Made by a program: the position numbers and the translations under genes. The notes beneath the pieces are model-generated. The model ran no database searches. It saw only the letters and a list, made by a program, of their open reading frames with translations, and was not told where the DNA came from. Shown here piece by piece: positions 1 through 12,021 of a stretch of 64,000 nucleotides of DNA (position 1 is its first letter; every line of letters starts with the position of its first letter). Location: NCBI RefSeq assembly GCF_003576645.1, contig NC_044927.1, forward strand, positions 18,127,808 through 18,191,807, written 5' to 3'. Source of the stretch: Ipomoea triloba. Taxonomy: Eukaryota > Streptophyta > Magnoliopsida > Solanales > Convolvulaceae.

Positions 1-12
1 TTTAGTACAATA

Positions 13-256
13 TCGAGCGCTTGAGCTTTGATCACGAAGCCCGCCTCAAGCCTCAGGTTTTTCGCCCCGCTTCTTGTTACTCCACCTCTCGAGCACTTGA
101 CCTTTGATCACCAAGCCCGCGTCAAGCCTCAGGATCTTCACAAGACAGCTCCCAGGTTACTCTACCTCTCCAAGGTCTTTCTCCCCGCTTCCAGCTACTC
201 CACCTCTCGAGCACTTGACCTTTGATCACCAAGCCCGCGTCAAGCCTCAGGTTTCT
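13..256. repeat. Imperfect tandem repeat, three units
   Basis: A block of about 48 bp beginning TCGAGCRCTTGA and ending AAGCCTCAGG starts at 13, 89 and 207. Variable spacers contain CAGGTTACTC and CCACCTCTC. It lies in the presumed LTR and is not coding. Confidence 0.6.
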
Positions 257-703
257 TTCACTCGGACAGCTGCCAGGTTACTCCACCTCTCTTGCTTAAT
301 CCAAAGCAAGGTGTTTTTGGTTGTCACAGTTGAAGGTAACAGGCTCCAATCTGACCACAAGCTATCGTTGAATCAACTTCGATGTAGAGCAGCTTCGGTC
401 ACCTTCTAGATGTGTAACAGTTTAAGCTTTGTAACTCTCTTAAACACTAAGATGTGTTTTCTCGCTGTTTTGAATATCAGGATGATATTCCAAATTTAAG
501 TACTTGCACTTGAACGTTTTAGACGGACACTTCTTAAGAATTTTTTTAACCCCTTTTTTCTTCTGTGTCTTTACGTCCTTATATATGAGAGTAGAGGAAT
601 AATTCCGTTGGAGGGAAAATTATTCCGTTTGAAATTTGTCTCCCATGCTGATCATGGGTCTTGCATATTTTCAGCATATTTCATGGAGTGGTGATCTTGT
701 AAC

Positions 704-2869
704 TTGAACCTCTTTGTCTTGTAGTGAATATTCCATAGTTCACTTTCTTGAGTCCCTGCTCCACTTTCGTCTTTTGGTAAAAGTTACTCTTTTTATATTC
801 CCATTACTCCTTGTTTGTAGGGAATCAGACCACTTCAACATTGGTGCACTTTTTGACCTTTTGTGGTGGAAATCTGACGTGTCATCCATTTCCGCTCATT
901 TTGAAATCTTCACGTTCGACACCTCTTCATTATTCCATCTCCATGATATTCTTCTTTTCCAAACTTTAAGTATGCTTCCTGACCGTCATTCAGCTTTGTT
1001 GGAGAATTGTTAGTGTATCGAGACCAAGGTTGATATCTTGATTGCTTGATGTCTCGAACTCAAATATCGAGAGGTCTATCTCTCGAACTCTGTTTATGTC
1101 TCGAACTGGATAACTGTATCGAGAGGTCATACCTCTCGAACTCTGCTTATGTCTCGAGACTTAGTTGATGTTTCGCAGACCCTTATTCCTCCAGTGTTGT
1201 CCCATGCTTTCTTCAGATCTGTCTATATGATTACAACACACGAGACTTCTAAGATGTTCAAACAAATTTACCTCAAGCTTAAATATTTTCCGAGTTGAGC
1301 TCAAAGTTACCCGGTTGTATTTTCGCTCTTGGTTTACTTGTCGAACTTACAGCGTTTTGCCTATGCATCGAGACTTGGGGATTTCTACTTATCAGTTGGT
1401 ATCATCAAAACCTATTACATGATGTTCCTAACAGTAAGTCTTCAGACCCCAAAACCTTCTATAAAATGGAACACCTTCTTTCAATCTTTGCTACGTATTC
1501 CTTCTGTTGCCCGTTTTCCCTACCTTGCAAAAAAATGTCAATGTTGTATATCTTAGCAAAAGACATTTCCCCTCAATCCTACAGAAAAGCAATTCGATTG
1601 AGATTGATTCGTACTTACATTGTAACTGAAGGTAGGAACAAATCTGCTATAAAGAGTCAAGAATGTCTTTTCCATGACATTGAGGTAATTTCCACACCAT
1701 ACCTGCTTCCTGTTAAACTGCTAATAGTAGTTAGTATAAACTGCTAATAGTTAGTAATGTTTGAGTTTTTTTTTTTTTTTTTTTTTNTTGAACCTCTTGT
1801 CTTGTAGTGAATATTCCATAGTTCACTTTCTTGAGTCCCTGCTCCACTTTCGTCTTTTGGTAAAAGTTACTCTTTTTATATTCCCATTACTCCTTGTTTG
1901 TAGGGAATCAGACCACTTCAACATTGGTGCACTTTTTGACCTTTTGTGGTGGAAATCTGACGTGTCATCCATTTCCGCTCATTTTGAAATCTTCACGTTC
2001 GACACCTCTTCATTATTCCATCTCCATGATATTCTTCTTTTCCAAACTTTAAGTATGCTTCCTGACCGTCATTCAGCTTTGTTGGAGAATTGTTAGTGTA
2101 TCGAGACCAAGGTTGATATCTTGATTGCTTGATGTCTCGAACTCAAATATCGAGAGGTCTATCTCTCGAACTCTGTTTATGTCTCGAACTGGATAACTGT
2201 ATCGAGAGGTCATACCTCTCGAACTCTGCTTATGTCTCGAGACTTAGTTGATGTTTCGCAGACCCTTATTCCTCCAGTGTTGTCCCATGCTTTCTTCAGA
2301 TCTGTCTATATGATTACAACACACGAGACTTCTAAGATGTTCAAACAAATTTACCTCAAGCTTAAATATTTTCCGAGTTGAGCTCAAAGTTACCCGGTTG
2401 TATTTTCGCTCTTGGTTTACTTGTCGAACTTACAGCGTTTTGCCTATGCATCGAGACTTGGGGATTTCTACTTATCAGTTGGTATCATCAAAACCTATTA
2501 CATGATGTTCCTAACAGTAAGTCTTCAGACCCCAAAACCTTCTATAAAATGGAACACCTTCTTTCAATCTTTGCTACGTATTCCTTCTGTTGCCCGTTTT
2601 CCCTACCTTGCAAAAAAATGTCAATGTTGTATATCTTAGCAAAAGACATTTCCCCTCAATCCTACAGAAAAGCAATTCGATTGAGATTGATTCGTACTTA
2701 CATTGTAACTGAAGGTAGGAACAAATCTGCTATAAAGAGTCAAGAATGTCTTTTCCATGACATTGAGGTAATTTCCACACCATACCTGCTTCCTGTTAAA
2801 CTGCTAATAGTAGTTAGTATAAACTGCTAATAGTTAGTAATGTTTGAGTTTTTTTTTTTTTTTTTTTTT
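704..2869. repeat. 1.08 kb direct duplication across a single-N join (probable assembly artefact)
   Basis: The segment 704-1786 is repeated almost base for base at 1788-2869, offset 1083-1084, differing by about one base in a T run near the start. The copies are separated by one N at 1787, lying in a poly-T tract. The first copy stops in the poly-T and the second continues through it into RPA1 exon 2. That is what two overlapping contig ends joined without trimming would give. The first copy therefore holds a duplicate of RPA1-like exon 1 at about 1535-1684. Confidence 0.8.
1017..1165. repeat. Cluster of ATCGAGA / TCTCGAAC inverted motifs
   Basis: Within about 150 bp the motif TCTCGAAC or its complement (ATCGAGA-type) occurs roughly nine times, alternating in orientation, so many stem pairings are possible. 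The same cluster recurs at about 2100-2250 in the duplicated copy. It sits inside the LTR-like sequence and could be a regulatory motif array; the function is not known. Confidence 0.55.
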
Positions 2870-4462
2870 GTATTTTTGTAGGGAACCTATGTTCATGCAA
2901 GTATACATGCTAATTTTAAAGACCAATTTTCAAATCTGCTAAAAGAAGGTAAAGTTTATGCTGTCAAAAACTTTGTGGTCGTATCTTACTATTACCAATA
3001 TAAAACTACACAACATAAATACATGATGAAGTTTAATCACTACACAACTATTGAGAGACATAGGAGAAAAGGTTTTCCAAGCCTTTTATTTCGTATTAAA
3101 CCTATTGAGGACTTATTGGCTGGAAAAGTTGAAGAGAAGCAGTTGATTGGTAAGCTGTTTGCATTTTCATTTTTTTTCCATATACATCATACTTCTCAAC
3201 ACATCTATATTTCATTCTAGATGTTATTGGTAGAGTAGTTGAATTCTATTCTCCTAAGGATAAGGTTATTGCTGGTTTCCCCACACAGTTGGTTGATTTT
3301 TTGATTGAAGACTCAAAGTAAGTTTCTGAATTACTTAGACAGTCTAGATTATTTCATGTTTTTTTTTTTCATGCTTTACACTGTTTTACTACACTGTTCC
3401 TCTTTACTTAGGGGAAATCGAATAAAATGTACATTATGAGATGAACATGTACCTGTCGTTATGCCATTTTTCAATAACCATGTGGATGGCCATTTGATCA
3501 TTTTGCTCTAACTTTATCGTGCCAAGGTGGTTGACTGTAAGTTCACTTCACTGCCATCATAAATCAAAATATCAATCAGATTAGTTCCACTATTTATGTT
3601 TACTGATTATTTCTTTATTTTTTTTAAGCGAGGTCAGGATTTCAAGCTCATACACTGCTACAAAAGTTTTATTCAATTTGGACTGCCAAGAGTTTGCAGA
3701 TTTCAGAAATAGGTAATCTCAATCCCCTAAAACCAGTTTTTATCTTTGTTATATCTAAAATATCTAAAATAACATCTAATGATTTCATTTAATAGTTTGA
3801 AGGCTAATTGTAGCCCACTCAAAAGTATTTCAGTGGTGTCTTATGGTCACAGTGCCAATAATTCCCAAACTCCTATGGTTGTCAGCACGATCAGAGATTT
3901 GTGATTTGTATGAAAGGGCTGAGGTAAGCACAATCAGATTTCTACACAACAAATTAAGTACTAACTAATTCATTAACTACTTTGTTACACCTAACTTGAT
4001 TTTTATGTAATTAAACTTTGCAGGAAGGCTATTATTGTGTCCCAGGTACCATTGTATCAATTGAGAGTGGAAAGAAATGGTTCTATAACTCTTGCAGAAA
4101 ACCAGGCTGCTTTAAATCCCTTATTTTTACAGAGACTTACTACTATTGTGAAACATGCAAGACTAATTGGGCAAAAGGGAACGTGAGATACAGAGTAGTT
4201 GTTAGGGTTCTAGACAAAACCAGTGATGCACCTTTTTTATTGTGGGACAAAGACTGTTTTGACCTTTTGGGCATTACTGCCTACGATTTGAAAACCAAGT
4301 ATTCTTGGTAATTTTTTTTTAAACTCACTAAAAATCAATTCCTACTAACTGTTTAAATTATACTAACTATTTGTGTTTCACAGGCTAAGATGCATGTTCC
4401 AGCTGAGTTTGATCAGCTGAGGAACAAATCTATGGTGTTTAGAATCAATCTCAAGAATGAAC

Positions 4463-4830
4463 TGTAAGACCTTTCCCAATATGGGCCTTAATAATGTGGT
4501 GCAAGTGGGCTAGGCCCATTAAGCTATAGGTTGGATTGGACATCTAGGTTTAGTCCAATCCACCATATGCCTATATAAGCCTGCATTGATGGGATGCAGG
4601 ACAGACAATCATATAGACACCTACAGACATGGTACTCACACTGCTCAGAAAATACCAGGACACCATCTAGGGTTCTGAGTCAAGTGTGAGACAAAACGAC
4701 TAACACAGGCAACACAACAAGGCATCAACTATGGCTGGAGATGAACACGGTCTATGCTTCCGCTATTACGAGGTTAGGTTACTCGTAGTTTCATTATGTA
4801 TATGTTTAGATAAGATTTCTTGATCTTACA
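4463..4830 (+). repeat. 5' LTR of the LARD-like element
   Basis: 368 bp, TGTAAGA...TCTTACA. It contains TATATAAGCC near 4572 as a likely TATA box. It differs from the 3' LTR at about five positions plus a 12-bp indel, so the insertion is fairly recent. Confidence 0.93.
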
Positions 4831-4832
4831 TT

Positions 4833-4844
4833 TGGTATCAGAGC
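4833..4844 (+). promoter_or_regulatory. Primer-binding site (initiator tRNA-Met type)
   Basis: TGGTATCAGAGC starts two bases after the 5' LTR. It matches the usual plant retrotransposon site complementary to the 3' end of tRNA-iMet. Confidence 0.9.
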
Positions 4845-4879
4845 TAGGTTCACCTGTATTTGGTAAGTTCCTTAACTGT

Positions 4880-5490
4880 TCATATACTGCAATGGAGAGG
4901 TAGCCATCCCGCCGATGCTGCTGAAGGAAGAGAGAGCCAGAACCACAATGCCTCATGGCGCCATTGTTCTAGCGGTGAAGCTCTCAGCGGAGGACCAAAA
5001 GAACGAAGAAAAAAATAAAATAAAATTTTGCAGTAGGCCGAAGCGGGAGAGGAGAGGATAATCATCCACTGCCGAACTGAAGGAGGAAGAGAGAGAGAGA
5101 AACACCATGGCAACCAGTGCCACCCTCCATCGCCAGTCGTCACGCCTTGCCGTTGTTCGCGACACCTCCGTCACCAGAGACACAACAGCTGCAGCCCGGA
5201 GTCTATATCGCCTGAAGGAGGATGGAGAGACAGCGAAGGCACCGGCTGGGAATCCAAAGCCATCGCTGGCTCCGCGTCCCACCTCGCCGCAGCGCTAGGA
5301 CCGCCGACAACGCCATCTCACGTCGCCGTCGCCTCCGCCTCCGACATCCACCCGCCGCGACGCAACCAGCCAGGCGACAACGCCAAGTCCTCTGAAGCTG
5401 CCCACCGCCTGCGACTCCAATTCGCGCCGTCGACCTAGCCGCCGGTGAATCCAAGCCGAAGGGAAATCCGACCAACCTTGCCAGAATTAC
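4880..5490. other. GC-rich block inside the LARD-like element
   Basis: About 600 bp that is far richer in GC than its surroundings, with a GAGAGAGAGA stretch and many CGCC/CCGCC words. Open frames exist on both strands (for example 5107-5298 plus, 4953-5282 and 5203-5475 minus) but none shows a known domain. It looks like the 5' leader of a gene captured by the element, or the element's own leader. Nothing supports a protein. Confidence 0.4.
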
Positions 5491-5499
5491 GCATGCATG

Positions 5500-8400
5500 A
5501 AGTTGGAAAGATGGTAATCTAACCTATATTTGCCTTTTATTAAATGCAAAATTATCCTTTTTATTTGCCATATATATATATTTGCCATATTTCTTAATTA
5601 TATATTAATTTTGGTAAGTGGTAATTATTTGGTTTAATATTACCGTATTAATATTAATTTTGGTAAATGGTGATTATTTAGTTTATTATTACAAATTATT
5701 TTTGGCAAATGGTAAATATATAGTAATATTATACATATTAATTTTGGTAAGTAGTAATTATTTGGTTTTATATTGGCATATTAATATTACCTTAATTAAT
5801 TTGTATATTATTTATAGCATGTAGTAAATGTATGATAATTGCTTGTTTTGAAATATTAATGCATTCAGTTTTTCCGGTATTAAATTCATAATTAAAATTA
5901 TTATTCATTTTTTGAACAAATTATTAAGTTTTAATTTGTTTGATGAATTTTAATTTTAATATTGAATATTCGGTTTAAATTGTATTCAGTGTTACAGTTT
6001 AAATATTTAATTGTGGAGTTTGAGTTCGTAATATGCATATCTGAGCATGCTATATATGTTTTTCTTTATTGCACTAATTATATTATTTGATTGTTATAAT
6101 TATGCCTTTAGAAAAGCATGTTCATTAAGATTGTTTTTAGCGCCTTTTTTAGGACTAAATTAATTAATCGCTTATTATGCATGTTTTAGTACCTTTTAGG
6201 TGAATTTAGTGCCTTTAAGAATAGATTATGCATATTCTTACTCTTTCGGTCAATACTCCATTTGTACTTCTTTTGGAGGATTTCAAAGCACATAAAGTAC
6301 ATAAAACTCTTCATAGTACTACCCTATTTAAAGCCTTATCCTTAGGTGAATCTACATTTATATAGATCAACCAAACGATTTTACTTCAAACATGAGAATG
6401 AATGAATTAGGGAAGTTTCTTGGGGAGGAATACTAGTTCTATGGCCCTAGCTTAAAACGCCTTGCTGGCTGAAACTGCCATAGTGCTTTCAGCCATATTG
6501 CTACTAGTCCCCTTGCGACGCTACTCTGTCTAAGGAGTTGGTTTTTAATGGAGCCTTAGCACCAACCAACTTTCCTGGGAGTATACCTAAGGATTGTCTA
6601 TCATGTTTTAGTTTAATTTGTTTGATTAGGCTTTAAATACCCTTGCCATTGTGATTATGTTCAGTTTTGGTCAATTAAAGAGTAGCTACAGCATCTTTAA
6701 TTTACTTAAATTACATATTAAGGATTAATCACATAAAGTTTAGGCAAGAAACCTTGTAGTTAACTCTGCGTTATATAATGAAATTTAGCCCACAGGTAAT
6801 TTTGTTATATTTAAAGGGTTAGTTAGGATAAAATACTAAACTATGATCATAATTTGCCCACTGGGATTATGCATCGGCATATAGCTTGGTAGTTCTGTCA
6901 TTAAGGGTGGATAAACCTTACCCAAATCGTACCCATTCCGTTTCCACCATTCAGTTTTGGTAATATTATGTGCTTTAGTTACCCTCTCTCTCTATTATGT
7001 GCCTTAAAAATCCTAACCAAGCCTTAAGTTAACCGCTAATTTGGACTAGTCACATATGTTATCTTTACAAATATAGAACATTAAGAAGGCATCTTACCAT
7101 AATTTGGTTGTACTTGTTAAATATTAATGGTGGTTATAATGTTGATTATTACCATCAAATATTTTAATTAATGAAACCATTAATGTTAATATGATATTCA
7201 GTTATAAATCCTGAATTGTTTCCAATTAAGTTTATGTGACAATGTTCCAGTCAATAAAATATTTTGGGCATTATTATGTTCTTGGCTTTTTCGGAGTTTA
7301 AATTTTATTAAGTTTCAAAATTATATCCGAGAATATTTCTATAGTTAGTGGTTTTAACAATTGTTTTTCCATATTTAGTCTCCTATTTAATGTGATAATA
7401 TTATTATGGCTATTGTTTTTTGGATTATTTGCAATTTGCCATTAATGATAATAAAATTATTAATGAGTTATGGAGAATCAATTTAATAATTTTGGAAAAA
7501 CATATTTGCTAAGGCAACTGGCTATTGCCACTAATTTCATAATTCTTTAAGTTCTTTGAATTATGATTAATATTATTGCCCATATTTAGTTAGGTATGAT
7601 TCATACTCTTTCGATTATTTCATGCATTTGATCACATTAAGTGCATAATATTAAGTTTAATTATGCAATTAGGGTTTGTGAGATTTTGATTTACAAATTA
7701 CAACATATTCCTTTGGTTTGATATTGTTAAAATTTGTAAATTCAGTCTATTTCTCATCAATTTGATCTTTATGCATTAAAACATTTTAATGGGCTTAAAG
7801 TTTGAAATTTCAAAGTATATGTTTATTACTTTACTATTCAAAAATTTGGGTCTCTTTGGTTTAGTCTCACTAGAGTTTGAATATTAAGTTTATGCTTTGA
7901 ATGCTCATATTAAAAATTGTCTTAAGTTATGCGATTTGTTTAGAATATATGAGCTAAATGTCTAATTTTATGCATATTAATTTGTCTAACGCATAATATT
8001 TTGTTATACAAAATATTTTTTTTTTTACTATTATGCCTTTAGCAATGCATAAATTTAGGATGGAATTATATTAGTTCCTAATTAAGTTGGACTTATGCAT
8101 AAACTTTAGTTACGGTAGTGCTTGAACTTAGTATTTTTTTGGACCGTTGATTTAGTTCACCCATTTATGCTTTATCATAGGTGAACCATGTAATTTTGGT
8201 GTATACCCTACAAATTTTTGTTTAGGTTTATACCCCCAAACAATTATACATTGAGTGCATATGAATTGAGGTGGCATACTAGTTTTATGGCCATGACTTA
8301 AGAACATCTTGTGCCACTAGTCTCCTTAAATATCATATATTTGGATTTTCTCATCACGATCTGGTATAATCTATTTGTTAAAATTTATAATTATTCATTG

Positions 8401-10512
8401 CCAATGTGATTTGATTTCAGTTCATTAAAGAATAGCCATAGTATCTTTAATTTACTGATTTCTCTTAAGCTTGAATCACATAAAGGTTAGGTAATGAATT
8501 GATAATTGTCTAGTGATCTTATAATTTTTAATTTGGTTGGGGAGTAGCCACAGCATCCTTTAATCAATTAAAATTATATATTGAGCAGTTTATCTTGATC
8601 ACATAAAGTTTTCGACAAATCATTTTGTGATTAATTGTATTTAATATGATGGAATTTAGCCCACAGGCAATTTCGTTATATTTGTATGATTAATTAGGAT
8701 CAAATACTATACTATGATCATAATTTAGCCCACAGGCAATTATGTATCGGAATGTAGTTTAGTAGTTTTATCAGTAATGATAGAAATAAATAAATTTATT
8801 TACTTTATGATTATTTATAAATAATTTCCATCTCTATCATAAAGTTTAATTTTATGATGCAAACTTTAGATCATATTTCTTAATTTACCCACAGGGATTA
8901 AGAAAAGGAACATGATTTCTTAAGTTTTATCATAATAGTTGTAATGAATCTCGTTGATTAAAACTTTAGCCTACAGGCAAGTCTTATATCACTTGATTCT
9001 TCAACTCATTTGATAATTGTTTCATCATAAAATTTCAGTTGGATCTAATTGAGTAAAACTTTAGCCCACAGGCAAGTTTTATGTCTCTAGATTTTTCTGT
9101 CTATTTAATAATTGAGATGAATTTTATCATAAAGGTTTTAATTGGATTTAATAGAATTAAAACTTTAGCCTACAGGCAAGTATTATGTCAATAAATCCCT
9201 CAACCCATTAGATAATAATTTTATCACAATTTCTTAGAATTTATAAATTTAGTTAAATTATAATTCTAAGTTTTCATGGTTTGCATTGGCAAAACATGTA
9301 TTTAGTTACTTCCCAAAATTTAACCACTTTTATTAATTATTTCGCGAATTTTGCTCGGTTATTTGGACTAACTGTAGTAAGTTACGTGATATATTCGATA
9401 TACCTCTTTTGGTTTCCAAGAATAAAATGTACCTTTTCGAGCCAAATTCCAACTTGGTTTTGAAAAGTGTATTTTATTATTTTAGTATGTCTAACTATGG
9501 TGGGGAGTTATGTCCTCATTCGTTATTACTTTAGTTGGATTGGAACCAAATATTGATTATTTAGTATGCCCAACTAATGGTGGAGAATTATATCTTCATT
9601 ATTTAGTTGGTTAAATCAATTCTGAGTACGTATATCATTAATTCTGCTGAAGAATATTTTAATCAGTGGGAGTGATCATTTAGAAAAAAATCATTAAGAT
9701 GCTCCACTAAAGATTCCACAAGTATCAATATTGTATTTGTTCACATAAATTCATAAGTTCAAATTATTGAACATTTAATTGTGCAACATATTTATGAAAA
9801 TGTTGTAACAATATTAAGGAGTTTATTAGAACAAAACATTTAACTTGTGATACGCTGTTATATTTAAATAAATTCTTTAACATTTAATAGAGTCTTTAGT
9901 TTGTTCAAAATTGATCCTGGGCCATTCTGGTTTATAAGGCTCAAGACAATTTTGCAAGACATAAAAGTAAGACTCATAATACTCAGTGGACCTTGAAGTT
10001 ATTTGGGAAGTTATATGGTGTATATTTAAAATTCCACATTTATGGACTTAGAGTTTTGGTTTATTGTTTAAGTTGTTGGAATGCTTCTATGACTAAACTA
10101 TCTTTTGGCTATTTTGATGAGTGGGAGTGACAGACGTGTCAACTCCAAGCTCTTGGCCGTTAGAGGTAGTGCTTAAGTTAAGTTATAAAACTAGTCATGG
10201 AACATAGTTAGTATTATGCTAACATTAAGAGATCTCTACTTAAGACATAGTTAACATTAAGGATCTTAGAGATCATGAAGTGTACTCTCTTGTACAATTT
10301 GGATGATTTTCTCTTTTAAGTTGCGCACATATTTTATTTTGAGAAACATCCCTTAAGGTACCAAGAATAAACGTTGGGTTTGTTCATAAAGGACTTAACT
10401 TGGGGAATAAAAATGCATGTGATGCATAGAAGATATTACTCTGTCGAGTAGAGGACATATCGCTATGATTCATGTGTTTTGTTCTTTGATGAGAGTTGTG
10501 CTAGTACTTGCA
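5500..10512. repeat. AT-rich interior of the LARD with diverged internal repeats and a recurring 16-bp word
   Basis: No reading frame of note. Near 5590-5780 a ~55-bp phrase around TTTTGGTAAGTGGTAATTAT recurs. The stretches about 6330-6930 and 8200-8770 are diverged copies of each other, sharing the order of GGCAGACTAGTTYTATGGCC-like, AGTAGCCACAGCATC, TCACATAAAG and TAGCCCACAGGCAA phrases. The word TTTAGCCCACAGGCAA or a close variant occurs near 6786, 6857, 8654, 8724, 8887, 8969, 9062 and 9164. Confidence 0.6.
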
Positions 10513-10514
10513 CC

Positions 10515-10525
10515 AAGTGGGAGAA
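10515..10525 (+). promoter_or_regulatory. Polypurine tract of the LARD-like element
   Basis: AAGTGGGAGAA abuts the start of the 3' LTR, where plus-strand DNA synthesis would be primed. Confidence 0.8.
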
Positions 10526-10905
10526 TGTAAGACCTTTCCCAATATGGGCCTTAATAATGTGGTGCAAGTGGGCTAGGCCCATTAAGCTATAGGTTGGATT
10601 GGACATCTAGATTTAGTCCAATCCACAATATGCCTATATAAGCCTGCATTGATGGGATGCAGGACAGACAATCATAAAGACACCTACAGACATGGTACTC
10701 ACACTGCTCAGAAAATACCAGGACACCATCTAGGGTTCTGAGTCAAGTGTGAGACAAAATGACTAACACAGGCAACACAACAAGGCATCAACTATGGCAT
10801 CAACTATGGCTGGAGATGAACACGGTCTATGCTTCCGCTATTACGAGGTTAGGTTACTCGTAGTTTCATTATGTATATGTTTATATAAGATTTCTTGATC
10901 TTACA
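10526..10905 (+). repeat. 3' LTR of the LARD-like element
   Basis: 380 bp, same ends as the 5' LTR. The extra length is a tandem 12-bp duplication of GGCATCAACTAT near 10790. It is followed directly by the target duplication TGAAC. Confidence 0.93.
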
Positions 10906-11445
10906 TGAACATATTAGGAACCCAGCAAAGCCCATATCAGTCTTAAGTGTTATGCAAGATGAGGAATTGGAAGCTCAGTACTGTCCATCCATGGTGGATG
11001 ATCATGATGAATTATCTAGGATGGTTGAAGAAGAAGCAGATGACCTAGAATCTGATGTAAATTACTTTATCTAAGCAGATGACCTAGAATCTAAGTAGAT
11101 TAATTACATAACAGTTTATGTAATGTATGTGATGTATGTAATATTAATATGGTATTTATGTAGTTTGAGTCTGACCTAGAATCTAAGTAGATTAATTGCA
11201 TAACAGTTTTTTACTAACTAAGCAGATGACCTATAAGTACTATATTTTTACATGTACAGGAAAGCGAATCAGGTGATGAGGCTATAAGTCCTTCAATGCA
11301 ACCTGACTTAAAGCTAAAAGGTGTGGACAAACCTCAAGATGAAGTTGACACAGGTGCTATTAAGAGACGCCTACTTGACCAATTCTCATCAAGTCAGAAT
11401 TTGAAGAAGTCTAGGCCAGTTGTGATCAAGCAGGAAAAGAATTGA

Positions 11446-12016
11446 TGAGACATGCAAACCTATTAGATTCTATGTTTTTTGTAAACAATTTCTGAACAAT
11501 GAGTTGCAAAATGTGGACAATATGCACTTGAATAGTGCATTAGTTGTTGTTAGACTTTATGCAGTATAACTGCATTTTTTGGAGAGTTGAACTCTCATTT
11601 TAAAATGGATGTTTTGTTTCATTAGTCGTTTACTAACATATGCAGGTAACTATTAATTGCTTAATACTGCCATTACTTGCTTCTGTTTTTTTTTTTTTTT
11701 TTTTTTTGAATACAGGTGCTTATTGATGAAGAGTCAGAGCTCCAGGCAGTATAACATGCAGCTATTTTTTTTTGTTTACCTAGAACATGTATCTAATAGC
11801 AGTTATAATAGTACTTGGTTTTTTTTTTGTAAGTCATAACGTGATGTACATTCTATTGTTTCCTTAAATAAAAAGAAATTTTTATTTGTTAATGGCAGCT
11901 ATCATTTTAAACACTTAGACTAAATTTAAATAATTAAAAGTACAAGGTAAAATTTTTTTCTAACTTACCATGAATATAGTGATAAAATTTTACTCTTGAT
12001 GCTGCGTCCTTCTAGT
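11446..12016. other. RPA1-like 3' flank, no gene seen
   Basis: AT-rich sequence after the RPA1-like stop codon, with a T tract at 11685-11707. No supported coding region. It ends at the target duplication of the next element. Confidence 0.5.
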
Positions 12017-12021
12017 GATCT

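Larger units (their letters stand above)
1..1433 (-). mobile_element. Copia-type LTR, partial (runs off the window start)
   Basis: This stretch has no credible gene. It resembles the outer part of a long copia LTR read on the minus strand. Its right edge at 1433 reads ...CCTAACA on the plus strand, so an LTR would begin TGTTAGG on the minus strand. Just inside the edge is a TTTTGATGATACC stretch, similar to sequence at the ends of such elements. The AATTCCGTTGG tract near 600 resembles sequence in the LTR at 45766-47592. To the right comes RPA1-like DNA without a polypurine tract, so this edge would be the outer end of the LTR. The other end is not in the window. Short ORFs here (28-409, 714-1013) have no recognisable domain. 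Confidence 0.4.
4463..10905 (+). mobile_element. Complete LTR element without coding capacity (LARD-like), in the RPA1-like gene
   Basis: Two direct repeats (4463-4830 and 10526-10905) begin TGTAAGA and end TCTTACA, and are flanked by the 5-bp target duplication TGAAC (4458-4462 and 10906-10910). A tRNA-iMet-type primer site follows the left LTR and a purine tract precedes the right one. The interior has no gag, protease, integrase or reverse transcriptase. It holds a GC-rich block (4880-5490) and then about 5 kb of very AT-rich DNA with short internal repeats. Movement would need proteins from another element. Removing it together with one TSD copy rejoins the flanking RPA1-like exon in frame. 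Confidence 0.93.
2618..11445 (+). pseudogene. RPA1-like (replication protein A 70 kDa subunit-like) pseudogene, split by an LTR element
   Basis: RPA1 is the large subunit of the single-stranded-DNA-binding complex RPA; related genes are also carried by plant Helitrons. Exons that fit consensus splice sites: 2618-2767 (ATG, MSMLYILAKDISP...), 2882-3149, 3221-3317, from 3412 to about 3526-3536, about 3633-3712, about 3797-3923, 4024-4307, 4384-4462, then after the inserted element 10911-11030 and 11261-11445 (stop). Exon 2 (GTYVHASI...) resembles the first OB fold. Exon 4024-4307 resembles the C-terminal zinc-binding OB fold with CRKPGC and CETC. Lesions: in-frame TGA at 3437-3439 (where a Trp is expected), TAA at 3509-3511, a ~2-base deletion near 3900 and the 6.4 kb insertion at 4463. 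The tail is acidic and ends in a Lys-rich segment. It may belong to the Helitron downstream on the same strand. Family assignment is firm; exon edges around 3.5-3.9 kb are approximate. Confidence 0.8.

Noticed and set aside
714..1747. ORFs at 714-1013 and 1295-1747 (and their copies after 1788) as genes
   Set aside because: The first lies in LTR-like DNA. The second only contains RPA1-like exon 1 in its last third; the upstream part is LTR and intergenic sequence in frame by chance.
4953..5475. Minus-strand ORFs in the GC-rich block as genes
   Set aside because: GC-rich DNA gives long open frames on several strands at once; no domain, and they overlap each other.
5618..5824. Hydrophobic 68-residue ORF as a membrane peptide
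   Set aside because: Follows from TTGGTAA/TTATTTGG repeats in AT-rich LARD DNA.
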